Shown here: in pieces, positions 54,217 through 64,000 of the stretch
Layout: every line of letters begins with the position of its first letter
Position numbering within the stretch: the stretch's first letter is position 1
From: Dactylis glomerata
Lineage: Eukaryota > Streptophyta > Magnoliopsida > Poales > Poaceae
Assembly (NCBI GenBank): GCA_007115705.1
Contig: QXEO01000247.1
Location: forward strand, 12,342,253-12,406,252
Length of the DNA: 64,000 nucleotides
Reading direction: 5' to 3'
Position numbers and translations under genes: made by a program
Notes under the pieces: model-generated
Seen by the model: the letters and a program-made list of their open reading frames with translations, nothing else
Database searches by the model: none
What the model was told of the DNA's origin: nothing

Positions 54217-55728
54217 TGATGACCCACAAGTGTAGGGGGTGTATCATAGTACTTTTGATAAATAAGAGTGTCGAACCCAACGATGAGCAGAAGGTGTTGA
54301 CAAGTGGTTTTGATCAAGGATTCACTTTAAATACTAGCAAACGGGTTTTCAGGGGTATTTGGTAATGCAAGTAAATAAAGTACGAGTAAATAAAAGACAA
54401 TAACAATAATTACTGCAAGTGGCCCAATCCTTTCTAGAGCAAAGGACAAGCCGGTTGTGTAACTTATGATGACCAAACGTTCTCGAGGACACACGGGAGT
54501 TTCTGTCAAGTGCTTTCGCTTCATACCGCTAAATAATCTTTACTGGTTTGATAAGTGTTACGGGGGTGAACCTATGCTAGTGCACTACCCCTACTAGGAT
54601 AAATACACACATGTGATTATACCCCTTGCAAGCATCCGCAAATACAAGTAATTAAGATAAATCTAACCACAGCCTTATACTCTAAGATCCTATGCTCCCT
54701 GGTGCAATGGTTTCCCAACAGAGGTTTAGGTTTCTGTCACTCCAGCAACCCCACAATTGGTAGCCAAATACACAATGCACCTCACTAGGCCCATAAATGG
54801 TGAAGTACCATGTAGTTGACGTTCACATGACACCACTAGTGAAATAGCACCACAACAAATAAATATCAAACCATTAAATATTACTCAACATAATTCCACT
54901 ACTAACGACATGACTTCTCCCATGTCCTCAAGAACTAAACGAACTACTCACAAGACATCATATGGATCATGATCAGAGGTGAAATAATGGTAAATAACAA
55001 TCTAAACATAAACCTTAATTCAACAGTTCCACTCAATAGCATCAACCACAAAAGTAATCAACACCGGGAAAGTTTCCCCTAAGAATTTGACAAGATTCAA
55101 CCCAAGATGTTACAGCGGGATAGCGTGGTGATGGTGGAGATGAAGGTGCTGGTGATGGAGATGATGATGATGATGATCCCGATGAAATCCGGTGCGATGG
55201 TGATGACGATGGCGACGATCTCCCCTCTCCGGGAAGGAATTTCCCCGACAGATTTCTGCCTGCTGGAGAGCTTTTCTCTCTCTGGTGTTTTCTGCCCCGC
55301 AGAGGCGGCGGTGTCTATCTCTGAGCCCCCCTTGACTTAGGTTTTCAGGGACGATGAAATACGCGAAGGGGTGATGGCAAAAGTGGACCAGGGGGCTCTC
55401 ACCATAGGTGGGCGCGGCCAGGGGCTGGGCCGCGCCCCCTGGTGGTGAGGCCGCCCCATGGCCCCTATCGCGTCCTCCTTCTGGCTTCTTCAGTCTTTTG
55501 ATAAAATATAATTTTCTGGTATTTTTCTGGAATTTTCCTGATCTTCAAAATATGGTGCCTTGACGGTCCTTTTTCCAGCAGAATCCTGACTTCGGCAGCA
55601 AATCCTCCAATGATCATCAAACATGTAAAAACAGGGGAAATAACATAAGTATCATCTCTAAATGTGAAATATATCAATGAATAACAGTAAATTATGATAC
55701 AAAATAGTGATGCAAAATGGACGTATCA
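54217..55728 (-). repeat. A2-family 3' LTR (1512 bp)
   Basis: TGATGACCCACAAG on the left and GACGTATCA on the right, nearly the same length as the A2 LTRs. GC hairpin with a perfect 10-bp stem (GGGCGCGGCC 55410-55419, GGCCGCGCCC 55428-55437). Confidence 0.88.
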
Positions 55729-57412
55729 ACCCCCCCAAGCTTAGACCTCGCTTGTCCCCAAGCGAAAACTAAACTCGGTAAACATGACCACAGGTTTATG
55801 GAGTGAAGTGTCGATAATTAAAATACGGACAAGAAGCATCACATTCACCAAGGCACAAATTATAATAGACAGCAACTTCCCTTTATATGATATAAACTTG
55901 CAATAAGTAAAAGGGAAGCACAAATAAAGATGCACAAGGTAAACTATAATTAGTGGTGGCAAACATTAGTTCTTGGTCAGAGAACAATGAACAAACTATA
56001 CTAGCTTTTGAATGGAGCCTTTTTTAAAACAGAGCTAATATAGCAAAAACCATATGCTCAATGAAACAAACTTTTGCATTCATAGAAAGCTTTCAAAGAT
56101 ATATTCCTTCAGACAAAAGCATTGTACTAACAAAATAAATTAATAAACATGATTAAACGGATCAACATATGGATGAGTGAAACATAACAACTCAAATGCT
56201 TGCTTGAGATAGAAGGTAATAGGTTGACTCAACATGAAAGTAAAAGACAGGCCCCTTCGCAGAGGGAAGCAGGGATTAAACATGTGCTAGAGCTTTTCAT
56301 TTGTAAAACAGAGGTAAAAATTGTTTTGAGAGGTGGTTGCTTTTGTCAACGACTAGCAATGGAGTTCTTGATATCTTCCATACTAAACAAGTGAGAGCGG
56401 TTCCAAGATGTTTGATTAATTGGCACATTGGTGCTCTTTTATAGCTTGGCACTCATCCCCACCTTTTCCTTTCTCAAACCATGGCTAACCGATTCCATCG
56501 GGTGCCGACCAACTTTCACATACCATGGAGGAGTGCTCTTTTTTATTTTTGAGATTATAATGGTCTGACCAGCTCCCTTGCAAAATTAATGACGAGCAGA
56601 TGAAGCTGCCTAGTCGAGGGGTACTTAATTTAGTATGGAAGATAACAAACCCATCCACTATGTCCTCATGAGCTAAAAATAGTGGCACAAAATGAGAAGT
56701 GTTTGAAGGTTTTTGAAAGGTAGCACATGGAAATTTACTTGGAATGGCTTGAAATACCATGCATAGTAATTTATAGTGGACTCTTGGAAGTGACTTGGTT
56801 TTTAGGAGTTGGATGCATGAGAAGTATTTCCTCTCAGTACAGGTTTTTGGCTAGCAAGGCTGGGTAGCAAGCATAAGAGTCGCATGAAACAAACAAACAT
56901 ACATATAATAAGAACAATCATGCAAACTGTCTTGAAGGTACAACGATTTTAACTTTGAGAATAGTAATGCTTATAAGCCAATCATGGAGGAAAACTGAAG
57001 TTATGTCACTACAAACACTTCTTTCTTCTTTTCTACTCAAACCTCAAGGTAATGTTGCTACTGACCAAGCTAAGTTTGCCAAAACCAACTAAATTTACTC
57101 ATGCTCCCAAAGTGATACCAATACTAATCACAAGACTAATCATATAGGAAACATTGCAAACTAAAATAAAGTGTGCGGAAAGTAAACGATAAAACTTCTC
57201 ATTAATATTTCATTACCGCAACTCACACCAAGGGATACATAGATAACCAACTAAGGAGGATACTTCCACAATGCAAACTATTCTATAAGATAACTTCTCT
57301 ATTCATGATATGACTCTACTTGAAAAGTAAATGAGTAAAAGGTGATGATGCGATACCGCGACACTCCCCCAAGCTTGGAACAAACCAAGGGGATGCCAAT
57401 ACCGATGATGAA
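55729..57412 (-). mobile_element. A2-family 3' non-coding region
   Basis: Collinear with 15401-17093 and similarly without a supported gene. It begins with the purine tract (minus CTTGGGGGGGT) next to the LTR. Confidence 0.65.
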
Positions 57413-57760
57413 TTACTCCTTTGGCGGTGGTGGGACCACCCTGGGGTTAATGAAATATTCAATCATCCTGTGAAGCCTGAGATTCTCTTCTTGAAGTATC
57501 TGTATCTCCCTCTCCAGAATTCGGTATTGGGCACAAAGCTCGTCAGTGACCAGCATACCCTCTTTTATTATAGGAATAAAATTTAAATCCAAGACTGGAA
57601 ACGTTGGTCCCCGCATATCATGAGAAAAGGCACGTCCGGTGTTCATTGACCCTACAAAAGTAGAGCTTCTTGCCCTTGATTTTCTATCCTCCTGTTCCTC
57701 CTTCAGCTTGGGGTCGTCTTCCCTAGGCCTCTCTCCCTTGTCGTTGCTTGAAGAAGCCAT
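57413..57760 (-). CDS. Third ORF of A2-family element (115 aa, coiled coil)
   Basis: The ATG at 57760 begins MASSSNDKGERP, homologous to the start of the ORF at 17627. The middle is acidic and basic. The C-terminal half is a clear heptad-type helix (CAQYRILEREIQILQEEN) followed by a Pro-rich end (VVPPPPKE). No stop or frameshift within. The frame is open upstream, but that DNA matches the non-coding spacer of A2. It is an accessory protein of grass Athila elements, function unknown; the helix suggests oligomerisation. Confidence 0.62.
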   Translation of the reverse strand: MASSSNDKGERPREDDPKLKEEQEDRKSRARSSTFVGSMNTGRAFSHDMRGPTFPVLDLNFIPIIKEGMLVTDELCAQYRILEREIQILQEENLRLHRMIEYFINPRVVPPPPKE

Positions 57761-58100
57761 GACGCTCTCAAAACTTAAGATCAACTCCTGACAGAAACAG
57801 CTCGAAACAAAACACGATGAGAAAATGATATACAGACCTCGGGGACTCCGGGGTGTTATATAGGCGAAAATTATATATCGAGATGAAATCACAGGAGGAA
57901 ATCGAGACAGAAACGAGATCCGGGGTGGACTCACCATAGGGTGGTGCGGCCTAGGGTGGGCCTGCGCCCCCTGGTGGTGAGGAGCCACCGGACTCCGTCT
58001 CCTGCTCGTTTTCGTCTCGCGATTTTTCATATTTAATAAAAACATCAAAAATATTAATGGAAAAGTTTTTCGCGAACCTTTTCTGACTAGAACTGTTACC

Positions 58101-59492
58101 TGATGACCCACAAGTATAGGGGATCACAACAGTCTTCGAGGGAAGTAAAACCCAAATTTATTGATTCGACACAAGGGGAGCCAAAGAATATATGTAAGCC
58201 TTAACAGATGAGTTGTCAATTCAGCTGCACCTGGAAACAGTCTTGCTCGCAGTAGTTTATCAGTAGCAACAGTTTTATAGTAGTGAAACAGTAACAACAG
58301 TAGTAAAATAACAGCGGTAATAGTAGCAATAGTAAACAGAGGAACAAATACTGTAGGCACAGGGATGGATGTACGGGCGTTGCATGGATAAGATAATTCA
58401 TGAAATCAATGAGACATGGGCATTGCAGATAAATAATGATAAAGCATCCTAGTACTAACAATCATAGGCATGTGTTCCGTAAATAGTCGTACGTGCTCAC
58501 AAGGAGAAACTTGCACGACATCTTTTGTCCTACCAGTCTGTTGCAGCAGGGCCTCAAGGGAAACTACTGGTAATTAAGGTACTCCTTTTAATAAAGTACC
58601 AGAGCAAAGCATTAACACTCGGTGAACACATGTGATCCTCACATCGTAGCCATCCCCTCCGGTTATCCCAATTTCTGTCACTTTGGGGCCTCGGGTTCCG
58701 GACAACAATATGTGTATACAACTTGTAGGTAAGACCATAAACAACAAGTATCATCATAGAAATAATAACATGTTCAGATCTGAAATCATGGCACTCGGGC
58801 CCAAAGTGACAAGCATTAAGCATAACAAGTTGCAACAATGTCATAATTAAGCACTAATAATAGATACTAGGCACCATGCCCTAACAATCTCATATCAAAT
58901 TACATGAACAATCTCATCCAATCCCTACCATCCCCTCACCTACAGCGGGGGAATTACTAACACATGGATGGGGGAGTCATGGATGGTCGATGGAGGGACG
59001 TCGGTGATGATGGTGATGAAGATCTCCTCCAAATCCCCGTCCCGGCAGGGTGCCAGAACGGAGTTTCTGGTTCCGAATCGTGGTTTCTGAGGGCGGCGGC
59101 GCAGCAGAAGTCTATCTGGGAAAAACGCCCTCTCCCCGATATTTTCAGGTCAAGGGGTATATGTAGGCGGAAGGAGAGGTCGAGGAGACGACCGAGCCGC
59201 CCTCACACCAAGTGGGCGCGGCCAAGGTTGGGCCGCGCCCCCTGTGTGTGTGGAGGCCTCGTGCCTCCCCTCCGTCTCGTCTTCTGGCTCCGTGGGTCTT
59301 CTGGTGAAATAGGATTTTTGCCAATTTTCCCCGAATTTTTACTGAAAGTTGGATTTCTGCACAAAAATGAGACACCAGAGCAATTCTGCTGAAAACAGCG
59401 TCAGTCCATGTTAGTTGTATTCAAAACACACAAATTAGAGGAGAAACAATAGCAAAAGTGTTCGGGAAAGTAGATACGTTTTGGACGTATCA
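58101..59492 (-). repeat. A4 3' LTR (1392 bp)
   Basis: Starts (minus) TGATACGTCCAAAACGTATC at 59492 and ends CTTGTGGGTCATCA at 58101. GC hairpin with a perfect 10-bp stem (59214-59223 and 59231-59240). TATA-like CATATACCCC lies near 59153-59162 on the minus strand. Confidence 0.85.
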
Positions 59493-61178
59493 ACTCCCCC
59501 CAAGCTTAGCTATTTGCTTGTCCTCAAGCAATTCAGTTAACAACTAAGAGCGATAAAAGAAACTTTCACGAACACATTTGCTTCATATGATGTATATATA
59601 CTAACTATGTGATCAAGTACTCAGGTAATTCACAATAAGAAATATGCAACTAATGTCACCTCATAGTCAAGCAAGCTATGAAAGAGTGCCAATGCACTAA
59701 TAACAAGTAACATGTACATAAGAAGCTACAAGATTGTAATATGCATAAATGATATGAAAGAGTGGTATCCAGCTTGCCTTTATTTGTGGAGCAAAACATA
59801 AATGTTGAGGCACCTCTGAAGTCCAAGGGAAGACTGGAAGTTAAAAATATCAAAGATACAAGCATCAAAGTTATACCACAATTAACCGTGTTCTGGGATA
59901 AGCACATTACACTAAGAATAACAGCTATGCTCTCAAGAAGTGCTTTAAAGTTAGAAGATGATGACTCAACATAAAAGTAAACGAATGGCCCTTCGCAGAG
60001 GGAAGTAGGGATTTAACATGTGCTAGAGCTTTTCATTTGTAAAACAGAGATAAAAATTTATTTTGAGAGGTGGTTGTTTCATGTCAACGACTGGCAATGG
60101 GGACTTGCTATCTTCCATAATAAACAAGTGAGAGCGGTTCCGAGTTCTTTGAAATTTTGGCACATTGGTGCTCTTTTTATAAAGCTTTGGCACTCCTCCC
60201 CACCTTTTTTCCTTTCTCAAACCATGGCTAACCGATTCCATCGGGTGCCCACCAACATTCACATACCATGGAGGAGTGCCTTTTTTTCTTTCTTTTTAGA
60301 ATTAGATTATAATGGTCTGACCAGCTCTCAGCAAAATTAATGACGAGCAGATGAAGTTCCCTAGTCGAGGGGTACTTAATTTAATATGGAAGATAGCAAT
60401 TCCGACCACTACGTCCCCATGAGCTAAAAACAGTGGCACAAAATGAGAAGTAGTTGAAGGTTTTGAAAGGTAGCACATGAAAATTTACTTAGAATGGCTT
60501 GCAAATACCATGCATAGGAATTTATATTGGACTCTTTGGTAAACTTGGTTTTTTGGTGATTGGATGTACGAGTAGAGCTCATACTCAGTACAAGTGAAGG
60601 CTAGCAAAAGACTGGGAAGCAACAATCGAGAGAGCAATAACTGTTATAATCATGCTTGCGACAAAACAAAATTAATATAGGCATAAAAATGATACAAGAA
60701 CTCTGAGGCAAAGTAAATCATCGAGGCTTAATTGACTTTTTGTTCAGTCATATGCATGCTTGAGCATGTGCCAAGTCGATTCAAATGAAACTTTCAGAGG
60801 AGGATACCACAATAACATACCATATTATGAATAAAACAATGCATGCAAGCGTCTACATGACATGCTACAAACTATTAGTAAATTGAAACTAATCATATGA
60901 AAGCAAGAACTACAAAGCATCCATTAGATAACATATACCCTACATGAACCGACTAAGCATGTCCACATAGATGAGTATATGTACAAAAATGAAAACAAAT
61001 AGAGTCCATACCAGCCTCTTACCACATCTCGGATTGTCATATGTCGTCATTATTGCTTTTCACTTGTGTGGCTTGAATAATATAAAGTGAATACCAAGCT
61101 CCAATGGAGTAACGGGAGACTGAACTCTGCAACAAACTTTACAAAACCGAAGAAGAACAACAAATATTTTTGGGGTTT
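59493..61178 (-). mobile_element. A4 internal non-coding region
   Basis: Purine tract (minus TTGGGGGGAGT) next to the LTR, then AT-rich non-coding DNA. No ORF with a recognisable domain. Confidence 0.6.
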
Positions 61179-64000
61179 TGTCACGACCCAAGATTTTATC
61201 AAATTTTGGGGGAAAATTTTCGTTTTTATTTTGCTTGTGTTGACTGAAAATTCACAGAGATTTTAAAACTTTTGAGTTTATTTGAAAGCTTTGTTTGAAA
61301 ACTATTTAAAATCCTCTATTTATTTCTTGAAGAACTTCTTTGAGAAAGATCAAGTTTCAAAATACTACTTTGTGTTTATTCAAACCTATGCAAGCTATCT
61401 TGCAAAGGGATATTTACGAAATGGTTTATAAAGTATTCTATGCCAAAGGAATGTTTTACAAATATATTTCAAAAACTATTTTTATAGAGTTTATTCTCTG
61501 ATTTTAAAAAGAATTACCTTAAAATCCTATTTCTACTTTGGTTTATGCAAATAAACCCTTTGTCTGAATTATAGAGTTTTATTTGGAAATAGTTTTATTT
61601 ATAAAAACATGTATCTTACTGTCTTAGAATGTTAAGTTGATTTTTACAAAAATTTAGAACTTAGTTTGACCTTGTTTGGTTTCATTATGCAAATTCTATG
61701 AAGATTTAAAGAAAACAGAAAAGGAAAAAAGGTTTCAGATCAAAAAAATAGAAAAGGAAGACAGCAGCCCACCTGGGCCATGCCCAAGCCCGCAGCCCAC
61801 TTACCTCCCCGAATCGGTATCCCCTCCCTCTATTCTTTTTCCTCACTGACGCGTGGACCCCACCCGTCAGCCCGGCCTTCTTCTTCCTCGCGTGAACCAC
61901 GCCGTCGACCGTTTCTCCCCGCAGTAAACCCTTCTCCCCTCTCTTAATCCCGCATTAATACTTGCCGTTTCAAGATCTAGCCGAGCCTATAAATAGCCCC
62001 GGACATCCTCTCCCTCTCCCCTTTTGCTTCTCCGCTCGAGCCACAACAAGGACGGCGAAATTCCTCGCCGGAGTCCCGCATACCTGCAGGTACTTCCGGT
62101 TGAATTCGGCGCCGCCAGTAAGCCCCAACCCTCCCTCTCTCTCCTAGCTCCTTCACCTCGCCCAGGCGCCCCTCCCTGACTTGTTCCCCTCGTCCATTCT
62201 GCAGGAGATCGAGGAGAACATCAATGGCCGAAGCCCACCGCCGCCCATAGCCGCTCCAGCCGCCTTCCTCGCCTCCCTCTGGAAGCGAATATCGACGAAG
62301 ACCACGCTCCCGAGTTCCCCACGCCGCGCTGAAGACCGTCGTAGCCTCGCCGTTGCCCAGAGACCCTCGGAAACGTCGCCGGCGTCCATCCCTGGCCGTG
62401 AGCTCGTCGGAACCCTAGCTCGCCGGTGAGGATCTCTCCTGTCTCATCTCGTCCGTTAGATCTCGATCTCGCGGACCACAATAGTTCACTTACCCGAAGG
62501 GGTATTCCCAGATCTGGTCCATCCATACCACATAAGATCAAACGGCTGTAAAACGTGATCCGCCCGAAAGGGTACCGTGCAATCAGAAAGAGACACGTGG
62601 CCAGCCTCGGATCAAAACAGATTTCAATTAGGTTTTCAAACTAGAATTTAGTCCAATCTTACAAAAATCATATCTCTTGATCCCTGCATCCAAAAATAGC
62701 AAATGATATCTCGTTAGAATCCTTGAGACTTCTAGAATCCATCAGTACAATAATATCTTATATTTTATGGGTTCAATTTGAAACTATATTCAAATTGGAA
62801 TCAAACTCTCTGTTAACATGATTAATTCATATCTTTTGAACCAAGTGTCCAAAAATTACAAATTTGTAGTCTCTGGAATCCTCTCAACTTGTAGAACATC
62901 ATAGAATCAAGAAAATCCAAATTTGATACGTGCACACACTTTGTGCATTCAAATTTGTCCAGATCACTATTTTGGTGATAATTCAATTTCCATAATTTAT
63001 TCTGGAATGAATCCACTTGCAGTGACTTTGTATTACTGCAAGCTATCCAGTAGCATCACTCCCATAATTTCTTGAACCCTGTCACAATTATTCAAATTCT
63101 AATATGAGAATTTGAGTATCCCTATATAGATTAATTCTATTTCTATTTCAATCAATGATTCCTTCTACCTTACAAAACCCTATGATCATACCTAGCTATC
63201 AAATATCATCTTGAGATCACTTTGATCCAATGTCATATCTATCTAAATAACATCTTGATCAATATCATATCTACTTAAACCTATCTTGTATAGTACCCAC
63301 TTATTCAAATTACAAATGTGTTATTTGAGTAAAGTGTGATACTTTCAATCTTAGTTTCTACCTTTGCTACTATGGTATTGATCAAATCAACATCATAGTA
63401 CTTGACCCAATCCCCTTTACTCATTAGAAACCTTAAGCCATGTTTTCAAACATCATCTATACATATCCATTACCTATAGCCTTTTATTCATGTCTACTCA
63501 ATCTTAGCCTTGCATTGAACTATTCAATTTGCACTTGAGTTAATTGAGTGCTTCAATGTTATAAGAATCCTAGCCTAAGCTTAAGTGTAATATATACTAT
63601 TTAAGAATAATTGTTGTCACAACTATTCAATAGTATTGCTATTGCACTATTTCGTCTCTTATGTGATTTACCCACATGAGATATTCCAAGATCCAATATG
63701 CTTTGATAAAGCATAAAGATCCCACTCGTTATATTTTGTCTAATTCATATATATATTCAAATTGCAATTGTGCTACTTGAGTAGAATATGAATTCATATC
63801 AAACCTAGATTTTGTTAACGTGGAGTTGTTATAACCCATACCATAGTATGTGTTATACACCATGTCGATCAATGAACCATTTGAGCCATGTCCTCAAATA
63901 TCAATCATTCATACCCAATACCATGCCCACTTAGTTTGGTTCACATGTATTGAACTATTCAATTTACAAACGAGGTGATTGAGTAACTCAATACTTCATG
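61179..64000 (+). mobile_element. Tekay-like LTR, partial (continues past the window)
   Basis: Starts TGTCACGACCCAAG at 61179, a chromovirus-type LTR start, abutting A4. An AT-rich first part (61180-61740) is followed by a GC-rich part (61760-62460) containing a TATA box (TATAAATAG, 61989-61997) and then a long AT-rich stretch to the window end. Minus- and plus-strand ORFs in the GC-rich part have no recognised domain. No LTR end or primer-binding site is seen before 64000. A unique intergenic origin for the distal part cannot be excluded. Confidence 0.5.
61989..61997 (+). promoter_or_regulatory. TATA box in the right-edge LTR
   Basis: TATAAATAG inside GCCTATAAATAGCCCC, followed about 30 bp later by a CT-rich initiator-like region. 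It is the likely promoter of the LTR starting at 61179. Confidence 0.45.

Larger units (their letters stand above)
54217..58100 (-). mobile_element. A2-family element, 3' part (partial)
   Basis: Minus-strand 3' LTR (54217-55728), then the 3' non-coding region (55729-57412), then the third ORF (57413-57760), then sequence matching A2 at 17628-17967. At 58100 it is cut by the LTR of A4 exactly after TAGAACTGTTACC, a point still upstream of pol in A2. pol, gag and the 5' LTR are not present. Confidence 0.8.
58101..61178 (-). mobile_element. A4: Athila-type element, 3' LTR and short internal piece
   Basis: Minus-strand 3' LTR (58101-59492) followed by 1.7 kb of internal sequence with no gene, similar in style to the 3' modules of A1-A3 (CCTTCGCAGAGGGAAG near 59989, CCATGGCTAACCG near 60222). 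The right end (about 61140-61178, AAATATTTTTGGGGTT) resembles the leader found just after the primer-binding sites of A1 and A3. The internal region may therefore be nearly complete but for the primer-binding site, with very little coding capacity. The 5' LTR is missing, cut at 61179. Confidence 0.65.

Noticed and set aside
58101..59492. Solo LTR interpretation of 58101-59492
   Set aside because: Purine tract and internal sequence follow the LTR to 61178, so it is the 3' LTR of a truncated element.
61962..62541. Possible host gene first exon with TATA box, GC-rich ORFs and GT-AG-like signals near 62090-62204
   Set aside because: The block lies within sequence that starts like a chromovirus LTR, ORFs are short and domain-free, and no downstream exons are visible. 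A host gene cannot be fully excluded.

Overview
The window reads as intergenic DNA from a large cool-season grass genome (Pooideae; Triticeae, Aveneae or Poeae). I found no ordinary host gene, rRNA or intact tRNA. Almost every base can be assigned to nested LTR retrotransposons. One is a Copia element of the Angela/WIS/BARE type. Several are Ty3/Gypsy elements of the Athila lineage (LTRs starting TGATACGT, primer-binding site TGGCGCCGTTGCCGG). One is a Tat-lineage Gypsy element, and chromovirus-like (Tekay-type) LTR sequence lies at both edges. Family names rest on remembered sequence patterns, not on a search, and the species cannot be fixed.

Layout. 1-4127: minus-strand Tekay-like LTR pieces around a 449-bp internal remnant. 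4128-9804: plus-strand Athila-type element P1, which has lost its 5' LTR but keeps a 318-codon cargo ORF, a long non-coding 3' module and a full 3' LTR. 9805-35837: minus-strand Angela-like Copia element. Inside it, at 13891-31719, sits a minus-strand Athila element (A2; TSD CTGGT; gag-PR, RNase H and integrase). Inside A2, at 20833-29285, sits a second Athila-type element (A1; TSD AACAT; gag-PR only). 35838-54216: pieces of a plus-strand Athila-type element P2. P2 is broken by the Copia element on its left, by a minus-strand element A3 (38136-43719) and by the Tat element (44427-53447). 54217-58100: part of another A2-family element, cut by A4 (58101-61178). 61179-64000: a plus-strand Tekay-like LTR.

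My hand-counted LTR divergences agree with the nesting: about 3.2% for the Copia element, 2.0% for A2 inside it and 1.8% for A1 inside A2. They are about 4.7% for A3 and 1.2% for the Tat element. These are visual counts and approximate.

The most unusual object is the Tat element. It has a long sense gag-protease ORF but no reverse transcriptase, RNase H or integrase. Where pol should be there is a spliced gene on the opposite strand (48153-51970), with phase-consistent GT-AG introns and its own TATA box. The other notable theme is that the Athila-type elements share LTR type, primer-binding site and a roughly 2-3 kb non-coding 3' module while carrying different coding cargo: gag-PR, an unknown 318-aa ORF, or an unknown 197-aa ORF. 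This looks like a modular group of non-autonomous elements that depends on relatives carrying pol.
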